The notes under the pieces were generated by a model that did not search any database, was not told the DNA's origin, and saw nothing but the letters and a program-made list of their open reading frames with translations. The translations under genes were made by a program, and so were the position numbers. DNA of 34,437 bases. Source: an uncultured Eubacterium sp. Its GTDB lineage: Bacteria > Bacillota > Clostridia > Lachnospirales > Lachnospiraceae. Location of the stretch: assembly GCA_905236735.1 (NCBI GenBank), contig CAJOOU010000161.1:1-34437 (forward strand). Reading direction: 5' to 3'. This document shows, one piece after another, positions 24,063 through 33,876 of the stretch. How positions within the stretch are numbered: the stretch's first letter is position 1; each line of letters begins with the position of its first letter.

Positions 24063-25470
24063 GAATTTCATACTGAATAATATATATCAGATAGTCTCTA
24101 TCCTCTCTCCTGTGGTAACGGCTCCGTATATATCAAGGGTACTTGCCACTGAAGGCGTGGGTATATACAGCTATACTTATTCGGTGCAGATGCTTGCGGT
24201 GATGCTCGCAGCGCTCGGAACATCATCTTACGGCGCAAGGGAGATGTCGGTAGCCCGCGACGACAGAGAAAAAAGGAGCAGGCTGTTTTGGGAGATAGAG
24301 CTTTTGAGCGTGCTTACTACGGCATTATGCCTTGCAGTATGGGTTGCGGTGATATTTTTATCCCGGAGCAACCGGATATATTATGCGGTATGGGGGCTGA
24401 ATATTCTTGCAGTGGCATTTGATATAACATGGCTTTACAGCGGATTTGAAAATTTTTCAAAAATAATAAGGAAAAATACCGCGGTAAAACTCATGGGAAT
24501 TGTTCTTGTATTTGCTCTTGTAAGAGAAAAAAACGGGGTTTTAATATATATTCTTATCCTTTCACTTTCTGCTTTAATCGGCAATATCAGTCTGTGGATG
24601 GGACTCGGAGAATATGTGGACAGGCCGAAATGTGAGCTTAAACCGCTCAGACATCTTAAGGGGACTTTGGTTTACTTTCTTCCGACTGTGGCGGTTACAA
24701 TATATACGGTGTTTGACAAGACTCTTTTGGGAATTCTTACTCATGATAACCGGGAGAACGGATATTATGAGATGGCGTCCAAGGTATTTAATGTGGCAAA
24801 GGTGCTGGCGATAGTTACTCCCGGTACGGTAATGTCGCCGAGACTGTCCTATCTTTTCAGCAAGGGCGAAAAGAAGGAGGCGGAGGATAAAATCCTCCTT
24901 ACGGCCGGATATATATTTGCGGTGGGATTTATTCTGGCAGCGGGGATTGCGGCGGCTGCTCCGAGATTTGTGCCATGGGCATTCGGGGCAAGCTACTCAA
25001 AGAGCATAATGCTACTGCAGCTGATGTGTCCGCTTCTTATCATTATAGGGATAAGCAACTGTATCGAAACACAGATTTTTCTGCCGCTCGGATACAGAAA
25101 AAAAACAACCTGTATCCTGTTTTTGGGGGCGGGAGTAAATCTGATACTGAACCTTGTGCTGATACCGCAGTATAAGAGTGTGGGAGCTCTTATCTCAACC
25201 CTTATTGCAGAAAGCGTTATAACGGTTTTGTATCTTATCGGAGGCAGGGAGTATTTGAGCCGGCGCAGACTGATTGAAACAGGATGGAAAAAGGCAGCCG
25301 GTGCGGCGATAGCGGGAGGAGCCGTATATGCCGTAGGAAGCGCGCAGCTCGGTAATCTTATCACCTTTGCGCTGCAGGTGGTGGCAGGATGTTTTATATA
25401 TGTAGCTGTCCTGGTAATTTTAAGGGATGATACCCTTATGAGGGCAGTACTTTATCTCAGACGAAGATAA
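24040..25470 (+). CDS. Polysaccharide flippase (Wzx / oligosaccharide flippase family)
   Basis: ~12 hydrophobic segments; KNFILNNIYQIVSILSPVVTAPYISRVLATEGVGIYSYTYS signature. Confidence 0.93.
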   Translation: MEKPSIIKNFILNNIYQIVSILSPVVTAPYISRVLATEGVGIYSYTYSVQMLAVMLAALGTSSYGAREMSVARDDREKRSRLFWEIELLSVLTTALCLAVWVAVIFLSRSNRIYYAVWGLNILAVAFDITWLYSGFENFSKIIRKNTAVKLMGIVLVFALVREKNGVLIYILILSLSALIGNISLWMGLGEYVDRPKCELKPLRHLKGTLVYFLPTVAVTIYTVFDKTLLGILTHDNRENGYYEMASKVFNVAKVLAIVTPGTVMSPRLSYLFSKGEKKEAEDKILLTAGYIFAVGFILAAGIAAAAPRFVPWAFGASYSKSIMLLQLMCPLLIIIGISNCIETQIFLPLGYRKKTTCILFLGAGVNLILNLVLIPQYKSVGALISTLIAESVITVLYLIGGREYLSRRRLIETGWKKAAGAAIAGGAVYAVGSAQLGNLITFALQVVAGCFIYVAVLVILRDDTLMRAVLYLRRR

Positions 25471-25512
25471 CCCGGCCTTTTGGTGAGACCTGAATGGAAA
25501 AAGGAGAATGAA

Positions 25513-26523
25513 TTGATAAGTGTGATAATTCCTGTTCACAACAGAGCGGATATGATAAAAAGATGTGTGGCTTCGGTGCAAAAGCAGTCATATACTGATA
25601 CGGAAATTATAGTTGTAGACGACCATAGTACTGACGGCACGACCGGGGCGGTTTTAAGTCTTGCTGAAGGTGATAAAAGAGTAAGGCTTATATCAAGCGC
25701 AGAAAGAGGGGCTTCAGCTGCCAGAAATGCGGGCATGGACGAGGCAGAAGGTGAGTATATTATTTTTGCCGATTCGGACGATTACTGGGAGGACAACCTC
25801 CTGGACACGGTTTATAATGAGGCAAAAAGGAGCGGAGCCGATATAGTGATAGCCGGCTTTGATATGGTAAATCTAAATGGAGAGGCGGTAAAAACCTCAA
25901 AAAATGAAGGCATTGAAAACCTTAGCGGTATGAGTATGCTTGAAAACATCGGACTGCCGGGATACGGAGCCTATGCGGTCTGGGGGAGACTTTTTAAAAG
26001 AGAATCAGTCATGGGGATAAGGTTCCCAAAGGGAGTGGCTATGGCAGAGGATGGAATTTTTATGGTACATGCCTATGCCGCAGCAAGAAGGGTTGTATAT
26101 ATAGGGGGAGTATTTTTCCATGTAACATTGCACTCCGGAAATATGCAGTGGCAGGGATTTAACAGGGAGACCGAGTATGGAGCCGTTAAGGCGTATGAGG
26201 ATATAACGGATTTTTATTTTAAAAAGGTAAGACTCAGAGAGTGCAGGATTCGCGCTTTTAAGATGTTTTATGGTGCGAGACTCAGGATGCTGCGCAGACT
26301 CGAAAGAAGAGGAACAGACCTTTCCAAAGAAGAACACGGACAGTTTTTTAAAACCACGGCAGAGAGCCTTGGAAAGGATACCCGGAAAATGCTTTCCGCA
26401 GGCAGTGCGAAAGAAAAACTTACGGCACTTGCTGTTTGCTTTATGCCGGGGATATATATTGCGGCATACAGATTTGTTTATGAAAAGATGCCGTGGATAT
26501 TAAAATCGCAGCAGTATATGTAA
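25513..26523 (+). CDS. GT2-family glycosyltransferase
   Basis: ISVIIPVHNRADMIKRCVASVQKQSYTDTEIIVVDDHSTDGT...FADSDDYWEDN. Track start is 25480; TTG 25513 has the RBS aaaggag and starts directly at the conserved GT2 N-terminus. Confidence 0.9.
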   Translation: MISVIIPVHNRADMIKRCVASVQKQSYTDTEIIVVDDHSTDGTTGAVLSLAEGDKRVRLISSAERGASAARNAGMDEAEGEYIIFADSDDYWEDNLLDTVYNEAKRSGADIVIAGFDMVNLNGEAVKTSKNEGIENLSGMSMLENIGLPGYGAYAVWGRLFKRESVMGIRFPKGVAMAEDGIFMVHAYAAARRVVYIGGVFFHVTLHSGNMQWQGFNRETEYGAVKAYEDITDFYFKKVRLRECRIRAFKMFYGARLRMLRRLERRGTDLSKEEHGQFFKTTAESLGKDTRKMLSAGSAKEKLTALAVCFMPGIYIAAYRFVYEKMPWILKSQQYM

Positions 26524-26535
26524 TGGGGACAGACT

Positions 26536-27666
26536 ATGAAAGTTTATGTGACAGCGCTTGTCCTTTCGGTGATATTTGCCTATCTTTACAGGGTGGTATC
26601 AAACAGGGTTGAAGCGTCAAAAGAAAGAGGAGAAAGTGTATATATAAAAAAGAAAAAAAGAAGGGGAGTCGGCTCACCCTTTGCGGTGACAATGGCTGTG
26701 CTTTCCGCCCTGCCGCTTACTGCTGTTGCGGCATTTCGGGTAGGAGTAGGTACGGATTATTACACGGGTTATGTTTATTCGTACTACTATAATATGGCTT
26801 ATAACGCCGGATACTATAAGACTGAGCCCTTATATGACCTTTTGGAGTCTTCGGTAGCTTTTTTTAAGGCTCCGGAAATATGGATATTCATAGTTTCGTC
26901 CGTTATAGTAGGCGCATTGTACTATTACTGCTTTTTTAAATACTCGATCAATCCGGAATACAGCATTTTGATGTATTTCCTTACAAATATATATTTTATC
27001 TCTTTAAATGCGGTACGACAGGGAATAGCCATGTCAATAATCTTTCTGGCCATTATGGTATATAATAAGGGAAAGACAAAGGTATTTTTGCTACTTGTGC
27101 TAATGGCGATGGGATTTCATACCTCATCTGTGGTGTTTTTCCTGTTGCCACTGCTTAGAAAGATCAGTTTTTCGGTATCATCAAGCCTTATGATGCTTTT
27201 GGCGCTTGCCGTGGGAGGCGGAGTTATCGGACGAGCGGCCAGGGTGGTTATTTCTCTTACAAGATACGCCGGATATTACAACTCGATGTTTGACGAAAAC
27301 GAGTTTGATATATTCAATACCGCGATACAGCTGGCTATCCTCATAATGTATTCGTTTTACCTTGAAAGAGCGAGGCAGACAGAGCATAAAAATATGTTTG
27401 AGATATGTTATATCCTGCAGCTTATGGCAACATTCTGTATCATCCAGTCGGCAACCATCCCGGCCATTAAACGAATAGTATGGCATTTGTCTACCAATCA
27501 GTTTATAGGCATTCCCATGGTCAGCCTGATAGAAGACAGTAAACTGGTCAAACTGATATTTAATACGGCGGTTATTGTGCTTTTTGCAATTTCGATATAT
27601 AAAGGAGATGTGGTAAACGGTGCCCACCAGATTTTGCCGTATCACAGCTGGTTTGAATATTTGTAG
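26536..27666 (+). CDS. EpsG-family / Wzy-like polysaccharide polymerase
   Basis: Polytopic membrane protein; FRVGVGTDYYTGYVYSYY...EPLYDLLE...LNAVRQGIAMSIIFLAI...MGFHTSSVVFFLLPLL typical of EpsG. Confidence 0.87.
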   Translation: MKVYVTALVLSVIFAYLYRVVSNRVEASKERGESVYIKKKKRRGVGSPFAVTMAVLSALPLTAVAAFRVGVGTDYYTGYVYSYYYNMAYNAGYYKTEPLYDLLESSVAFFKAPEIWIFIVSSVIVGALYYYCFFKYSINPEYSILMYFLTNIYFISLNAVRQGIAMSIIFLAIMVYNKGKTKVFLLLVLMAMGFHTSSVVFFLLPLLRKISFSVSSSLMMLLALAVGGGVIGRAARVVISLTRYAGYYNSMFDENEFDIFNTAIQLAILIMYSFYLERARQTEHKNMFEICYILQLMATFCIIQSATIPAIKRIVWHLSTNQFIGIPMVSLIEDSKLVKLIFNTAVIVLFAISIYKGDVVNGAHQILPYHSWFEYL

Positions 27667-27676
27667 GAGAAGGGTT

Positions 27677-28414
27677 ATGCTAAAAAAATTTATGCAAAAA
27701 AACAGGAACTGGTGCGAAGAGTTTTTAAAAACCCATCCGCTGGATGCAAAGAATATTAACAATGTATATCTTAAGGCGGTAAAAAAATACCTTAAGGATG
27801 CGGGAATAGTCTATGATGTCGGCGGAGGAAAGCACTGCAGATACATAGATTTTGTTGGAGAGGGCACGATGGTGTATGCTCTCGATATTTCCGCGGAGGA
27901 GTTAGATGCTAACAGCGGTATAAAGGAGAAAATAGTGACAGATGTCTGCAAAGATATTCCCATTCCTTACGGCAAGGTGGATATGATAACATCATCTTCT
28001 GTGGTTGAGCATCTTACAGAGCCCGTAAAATACTATGAGAATGCGTATAATGCGCTTAAAAGCGGGGGTATTTTCATAAATATGTTTCCGTGCCGCTATG
28101 CGGTCTTTGCGATGGTAAACAGGGTATTGCCCAAGAAGTTTGCCAGAAATCTTCTTTATTTTTTTCAGCCGGGAGCTAAAAAGGACTGCGGATTTCCCGC
28201 CTATTATAAGGGGCTGTATTATAAGAGGGTGATAAAGGATTTGAGAGATAGAGGGTTTAGGATTAAAGGGGTATATCTGAGATATCTCCAGGCGGATTAT
28301 TATACATTTTTCGTGCCGCTTTTTCTGGTGAATTATGTGTGGGATGCGGCAATGAAAAAACTGGGCATTAAAAACGGGGCAACCCATATGCTTATTGTGG
28401 CGGAGAAGATATGA
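27677..28414 (+). CDS. Class I SAM-dependent methyltransferase
   Basis: VYDVGGGKHCRYIDF...ALDISAEEL...ITSSSVVEHLTEPVKYYENAYNALKSGGIFINMFP. Start moved from 27620 to ATG 27677 (RBS ggagaagg). Confidence 0.85.
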   Translation: MLKKFMQKNRNWCEEFLKTHPLDAKNINNVYLKAVKKYLKDAGIVYDVGGGKHCRYIDFVGEGTMVYALDISAEELDANSGIKEKIVTDVCKDIPIPYGKVDMITSSSVVEHLTEPVKYYENAYNALKSGGIFINMFPCRYAVFAMVNRVLPKKFARNLLYFFQPGAKKDCGFPAYYKGLYYKRVIKDLRDRGFRIKGVYLRYLQADYYTFFVPLFLVNYVWDAAMKKLGIKNGATHMLIVAEKI

Positions 28415-29391
28415 TACTTTCGGTAATTATTCCGGTATATAACGGAGAAAAATATCTGGAAAAGTGCATAAGAAGTGTGCTTTGTGCCCTGCCAAAGGGC
28501 GGCGAGATAATAGTGGCAAACGACGGCTCGACAGATGGCACGGCGCAGGTACTTTGTGGGTTTTCTGACGCGAGAATAAAGGTTTTAAACCTACCTCATA
28601 AAGGGGTGTCAGGGGCAAGGAATGCAGCGCTTAAAGAGACCCGCGGGAAGTGGATATCATTTGTTGATGCCGATGATGAGGTAAAGAAGGGTATTTTTGA
28701 AACTCTTTTAAAAGAAGCAGATGAGGATACGGAGTTTGTATGCTGCTCAAGGGAAAAGGTATATTCAGGCGGACAAACCTTTAAGGCAATCACATCTATG
28801 GGTGAGGATAAAAAGATACTTACCGGAGAAAAGGACATATACAGGGAGATATTTTACGATAATTTTGGCAGTGCGGTCTGGGGAAGACTCTTTAAAAAAG
28901 AAATAATCGACAGATATAGCCTCCGCTTTAGGGAAGATATGGTCATACTTGAGGATATGTGTTTTATAGCCGACTATGTATTAAGGATGGAAAAACGGGC
29001 TGTATTTTTAAGTGACAGGCTGTATATATATACCATTCAGGCCCAAACCCCTGTAAAAAAAGGCCAGATAAAGGATTTAAAAAAGGGGTACGGCCATATT
29101 ATAAGACTTGGCTACAGTATTTCCCCAAAGACGGGACAGCTCATGGAACTTACATATACCGACAGACTTTCAAGGGCAGTTGCCAAGCTCCCTCTTATCG
29201 GGAAGAGCGAAGATGAAAAGGAACTTATCAGGCAGTACCGGCATTATTCAAAAAAGGCTATAGTATCACATGAAACGGGAGCATTTAGAAAGGTATATTA
29301 TTTTGCGCTCGGAGCCTTTCCAAATCTGTCGGGAATCATACTTAAGGCGGCAATATCGATTATGAGAAGGTGTAAAAGGACGGTGGATTAG
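28411..29391 (+). CDS. GT2-family glycosyltransferase
   Basis: LSVIIPVYNGEKYLEKCIRSVL...VANDGSTDGTAQVL...FVDADDEV; ATGA overlap with the upstream gene. Confidence 0.92.
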   Translation: MILSVIIPVYNGEKYLEKCIRSVLCALPKGGEIIVANDGSTDGTAQVLCGFSDARIKVLNLPHKGVSGARNAALKETRGKWISFVDADDEVKKGIFETLLKEADEDTEFVCCSREKVYSGGQTFKAITSMGEDKKILTGEKDIYREIFYDNFGSAVWGRLFKKEIIDRYSLRFREDMVILEDMCFIADYVLRMEKRAVFLSDRLYIYTIQAQTPVKKGQIKDLKKGYGHIIRLGYSISPKTGQLMELTYTDRLSRAVAKLPLIGKSEDEKELIRQYRHYSKKAIVSHETGAFRKVYYFALGAFPNLSGIILKAAISIMRRCKRTVD

Positions 29392-29393
29392 TT

Positions 29394-30485
29394 ATGAAAA
29401 CAGGAATACTTACTTATCACAGATTCATAAACTACGGAGGACTGCTTCAGGCTTATGCGCTGAAGGAGGCGTTAAAAAAAGAGGGGGCTGATGCAGAGGT
29501 GGTGGATTACCGCTGCGCGTATCTTGAAAATGTGGGGAACTCCGATTTAAAGGATAAAAGAATAAGCAATAAAAGAAAGCTGTGGAAACTTGCCCAGTTT
29601 GCGCAAATCAAAATCAAAGAGAGAAAGTTTGGAAAATTTATATCTGCTTACCTTGGTGTTTCCGAGCCTTATCTGAGCATTGAGGAACTTGCAAAGGCAG
29701 CGGATGATTATGATATAATGATAACGGGTTCCGACCAGGTATGGAATGAAAAATGGCCGTATGACAGGGCATATTTTCTGGATTTTGAATGTCCGGACAG
29801 CAAAAAGACAAGTTATGCGGCAAGCCTCGGAGACGGAGGAGTGCCAAAAGACAAGGAGGCGTATTACAGAAAATGTCTCGCCCCTTTTAGAGCCATATCC
29901 GTAAGGGAAGAGGCAGACAGGGAAATAATAAAGCGCATTACCGGAAGGGATGATATTGTTGTAGCGACAGATCCGGTCCTTTTGCTTGAAAAAGATGACT
30001 GGGACAAGGTAGCGCAAAGAGCATCGGGCAGGCTCAAAAAAAGGATATCCCATAAAAAATATGTCCTGATATATACCGTAAATGAGCCGCAGGTGCTTAT
30101 AAGAAGGGCAGAGGCATACGCAAGAAAAAAACATCTTTCCGTAGTATACTTAAATCCGTCACCTTTGCACGGAGGATTCTGGCAGTTTGGCACAAAGATA
30201 AAGGATGCTTCACCGGAGGACTTTGTATTTGCTTTTAAGCATGCGGAGGCGGTATTTACCAATTCGTTCCACGGTACGGCATTTTCCGTAATATACGAAA
30301 AAAAGGTTTTTGTCGAAACCGACAGCAACGGCCATCATAACAAGAGGGCAGCGGATCTGCTTGAAAGACTCGGGGCGCAGGACAATTACATCAAAAAATA
30401 TGGCAGGGAGCTGAGGGCTGTATATTCAAAGATGAGAGAAGAGTCATTAGAGTATATAAGAAAAGGTATTTTAGACAGGGAGTAA
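29394..30485 (+). CDS. Polysaccharide pyruvyl transferase family protein
   Basis: MKTGILTYHRFINYGGLLQAYAL...ITGSDQVWNEKW...SYAASLGD...VFTNSFHGTAFSVIY. Confidence 0.9.
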   Translation: MKTGILTYHRFINYGGLLQAYALKEALKKEGADAEVVDYRCAYLENVGNSDLKDKRISNKRKLWKLAQFAQIKIKERKFGKFISAYLGVSEPYLSIEELAKAADDYDIMITGSDQVWNEKWPYDRAYFLDFECPDSKKTSYAASLGDGGVPKDKEAYYRKCLAPFRAISVREEADREIIKRITGRDDIVVATDPVLLLEKDDWDKVAQRASGRLKKRISHKKYVLIYTVNEPQVLIRRAEAYARKKHLSVVYLNPSPLHGGFWQFGTKIKDASPEDFVFAFKHAEAVFTNSFHGTAFSVIYEKKVFVETDSNGHHNKRAADLLERLGAQDNYIKKYGRELRAVYSKMREESLEYIRKGILDRE

Positions 30486-30488
30486 AGA

Positions 30489-32810
30489 GTGAATTCCAGA
30501 AAAAGAATTGTTTGGCAAAAAAGAATAGCGATCATACTGGTTCTCATCATTTTGCTGATACTGGCGTTTCAGACGGTTCCGTCAATGGTATCAATATCAG
30601 AGGTGGAATCTGAAGAGCCGGACTACTATGCCACCAGTAGCGAGGCAAAGAAAATAATTTCCCTCGTATATGATGACTCTGCAAGTATGTCTGACGGAGG
30701 AAATGTGAACTGGGCGTATGCAAACTATGCCTTTCAGACCTTTGTCAGTCTGCTTAATGACAATGATGAACTGTATGTGACATATATGAGTAATCCTACG
30801 CAGTCCGTACTTTTGGCATCGCCGGATATAACAAGGCAGGGCTCTATTGATGATGTCCATGACCATTTCAATAACAAGGCTACTTCCGTAACCTCGGTAA
30901 CCACGGCATTTAACAGACTGGATGAGATGGAGGCAACAGCCGATTCCGTGGAGTACTGGCTGGTGGTCCTTACAGACGGATATCTGCAGGCGTCAGGTAC
31001 CACAGAAGCCCTTTCCGAAGAATATATAGATGAGATGGTGGATGACTATGCCAATACGACGCTGCAAAACGGCTCAAGGCTGAATGTCGTGTATCTGGCT
31101 ATCGGAGATGATGTTGCCCATCTGAGCGAGGAGACCGAAGAAGATGCAGTGGTAAAATACGCTGCGGACGGAAATGACATCGTCACCTGCATGTCGGAAA
31201 TCGCCAAGGAAATCGAGAGGTGGGATGAGCCGGAAGACGGAGCCATAAGCGATAACGCCATCAGTAATAACAGGATAGAGGTCACGACGGAGTATCCTCT
31301 GGAGAGGATAACGGTATTGTGTCAGGGCGTCGATACGGAGATAGTGTCTTTTGCCGAGGCAGAGGCGGACGACAGGAGCAATCTTACCATACATGAGTCA
31401 CTTGAAATCATTTATCCGGAATTCCCGGGATGTCGGACGAATGAAGACCTTAATGCTACAGTAGGTTCTCTTACCGGTGGCAAGAGTTTTATAGAGCCGG
31501 GAACCTATGTTATTACATTCTCCAAAGCTATAACAGGGGCGGATATAGACCTTATGTACAATGTGGCGGCCGAGACCAGATTATATATATATAATGAAAC
31601 GGATTCTGAATATGTCAAGGATGCCTATGGATTTTTTGACAGTGCATCCTATTCCATGCATACAGAGACAGTGGTAACCGGAACTGACAATGATTTTGCC
31701 ACCTATGTGGGAGCAAATGAATCGCAAAAAGAGGATGATATAAAGGTCACTGATACCAACGGCTATACCAGTTCGTCCCACAGCTACGAAAGGGATGCGA
31801 GCGTTTACAGCGAGGGAAATAATTATATAGAGACATACAGCAGGATACGGTATGTAGAACGGGAAATAAGTGTAAATATGAAGGTGCAGCATACGGATGT
31901 GTATGTTACAAAGATAGAGGGCAGCCGCAATACCGTAAAGCGAAACGAGATAATGGACAGAACCCTTTCCATGCAGGTACAGGTATATCATGATGATGAG
32001 ATGTACACAAGGCGTGAACTTGAACAGATGAGGGTGGAGGTGTCAACCTCGCAGTCCAATATAGAGGTTGAAACCAATATATCCAATGACGGTACCATTA
32101 CTGTTACGCCGTACTATGGCAGGCCTGACAGATGGTTTAAGTTTATAGCCGGCTGGACTACAAGCTGGAGGGTGGAAGTAGGCACATATAAGGTACTTTT
32201 GAGCTTTTATAACAGCGACGGACAGGTGGGATTTGTCTGCAACCAGGCATATAACATAGAGGCTGAGCCTCTGTGGCTTAATATATTTAACCATGCGCTT
32301 CCGTTTATTGTCATTATCTTCCTTTGGGGATATACCAAAAAACCGTGGTTTTCGCGCAATATGCAGATCAACTATATGCCTGTAAAGGTAAGAGACGGAA
32401 TGTATGTGGGAGATAAAGAAAACTGGGTACTCTGGCTGATAAGGCCAAGGCTGTTTGATTTTATTCCGGTATTTATATCTTTTAGGGATATTATTCCTTA
32501 TCTGGCAGATAAAAGAAGCAACAAACAGATTTCGGTAACGGCTCAGGAAGAAGATGTAAATCTGATAGAGATAAGGACGAAAAGGGATTGTTCCATCTGC
32601 GAGATTATCATAAGGGAGGACACCATAAGCCGCAATCGCGATTTTGAGTGTCATCTCGATTCTGACAGGCTTACACATGTGGACAGTGATGTTTTAAGAT
32701 GCGATGAGAGCGTTGCTTTTATAGTAAGGAACAACAGGCGCAACACATTTATGCTGTATTTGGTTACATTTAACAGAAAGCGTAAAAATGACTCAAGGGA
32801 CAGAAGATAA
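30489..32810 (+). CDS. Membrane-anchored von Willebrand factor A (vWA) domain protein
   Basis: N-terminal TM (IAIILVLIILLILAF), MIDAS DDSAS (LVYDDSASMSDGG), VVLTDGYL, C-terminal TM (HALPFIVIIFLWGY) then ~150-aa positively charged tail; GTG start. Confidence 0.88.
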   Translation: MNSRKRIVWQKRIAIILVLIILLILAFQTVPSMVSISEVESEEPDYYATSSEAKKIISLVYDDSASMSDGGNVNWAYANYAFQTFVSLLNDNDELYVTYMSNPTQSVLLASPDITRQGSIDDVHDHFNNKATSVTSVTTAFNRLDEMEATADSVEYWLVVLTDGYLQASGTTEALSEEYIDEMVDDYANTTLQNGSRLNVVYLAIGDDVAHLSEETEEDAVVKYAADGNDIVTCMSEIAKEIERWDEPEDGAISDNAISNNRIEVTTEYPLERITVLCQGVDTEIVSFAEAEADDRSNLTIHESLEIIYPEFPGCRTNEDLNATVGSLTGGKSFIEPGTYVITFSKAITGADIDLMYNVAAETRLYIYNETDSEYVKDAYGFFDSASYSMHTETVVTGTDNDFATYVGANESQKEDDIKVTDTNGYTSSSHSYERDASVYSEGNNYIETYSRIRYVEREISVNMKVQHTDVYVTKIEGSRNTVKRNEIMDRTLSMQVQVYHDDEMYTRRELEQMRVEVSTSQSNIEVETNISNDGTITVTPYYGRPDRWFKFIAGWTTSWRVEVGTYKVLLSFYNSDGQVGFVCNQAYNIEAEPLWLNIFNHALPFIVIIFLWGYTKKPWFSRNMQINYMPVKVRDGMYVGDKENWVLWLIRPRLFDFIPVFISFRDIIPYLADKRSNKQISVTAQEEDVNLIEIRTKRDCSICEIIIREDTISRNRDFECHLDSDRLTHVDSDVLRCDESVAFIVRNNRRNTFMLYLVTFNRKRKNDSRDRR

Positions 32811-33876
32811 AAAAATCAGAATACTTCAGATAGGACTAAAGAATAATTACGGTGGAATAGAAAGCTGTATCATGAATTATTTCCGGCATATAGACAAAGA
32901 GCATTTCGAAATGGACTTTGCCGACCTTTACGGGCAGGGCATGGCCTACGAAGAGGAAATGAAAAGAGCCGGGGCAGGTGTATATCATTTCAGGGACTGC
33001 AGAAGACATCCCTTAGAAACGCGGCGGGAACTTTGCGCTCTGATAAAAAGAGAGGGATATGACATCGTGCATATAAACCTTCTTTCGGCGGCAAACACAG
33101 CTCTTGTAACTTCTGCGCTTAAGGGAGGCAGCAGGGTGGTGGTACACTGTCATAACAGTGCAACCAAAGGTATATTCAGAAAGATGCTTAACGCCATTAA
33201 CCTGCCGCGCTTAAGGCGCCTTCCGGTAAAACGCGTTGCCTGCTCTAAGGCTGCTGGCAGATGGATGTGGGGAGATGATTTTGCAAAGGAGGCAGTTATC
33301 TATAATGCTGTTGATACCGGAGAATTCCCATCAGCCGGAGTGGGCAGGGAGGAAGGAGTTATAACTGTTGGATATGTCGGCAGGCTGTCAGAACAGAAAA
33401 ATGTACTTTTCCTGCCGGAGATTTTAAGGGAACTTTTAAAGCTTGATTCTTCCTACAGACTGCTTGTGGTAGGAGACGGAGAACTTAGGGGAGAATTTGA
33501 GGCGGCTCTGAAAAATTACGGTATATCCGATAAAGTCAGGATGCCCGGAATGGTACAGGGAGCATCAGACTACTATGGCAGGATGGATGTATTTGTTCTG
33601 CCGAGTCTGTTTGAAGGCCTGCCTGTTGTTGCAACCGAGGCGCAGACTGCCGGAGTAAAATGTTTTATATCAGACAGGGTAACAAAGGAGACGGATATCA
33701 CGGGGACGGTTACTTTTTTGCCGATAGAAAGTGCCCGGGTATGGGCAGAGGCAATCGATAACTATATGAAAAATCCCGAAAAAAAGGAGATTATTCCCGA
33801 TGAAAAATATGACATAAAAAAAGCTGTAACACGACTTGAGGAGTTGTATTACAGCTTATGCGCGGATGAATTTTAG
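32788..33876 (+). CDS. GT4-family glycosyltransferase
   Basis: ILQIGLKNNYGGIESCIMNY...VAYVGRLSEQKN-like (GYVGRLSEQKNVLFLPEIL), VFVLPSLFEGLPVVATEAQTAG; overlaps the vWA gene by 23 nt. Confidence 0.92.
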   Translation: MTQGTEDKKIRILQIGLKNNYGGIESCIMNYFRHIDKEHFEMDFADLYGQGMAYEEEMKRAGAGVYHFRDCRRHPLETRRELCALIKREGYDIVHINLLSAANTALVTSALKGGSRVVVHCHNSATKGIFRKMLNAINLPRLRRLPVKRVACSKAAGRWMWGDDFAKEAVIYNAVDTGEFPSAGVGREEGVITVGYVGRLSEQKNVLFLPEILRELLKLDSSYRLLVVGDGELRGEFEAALKNYGISDKVRMPGMVQGASDYYGRMDVFVLPSLFEGLPVVATEAQTAGVKCFISDRVTKETDITGTVTFLPIESARVWAEAIDNYMKNPEKKEIIPDEKYDIKKAVTRLEELYYSLCADEF

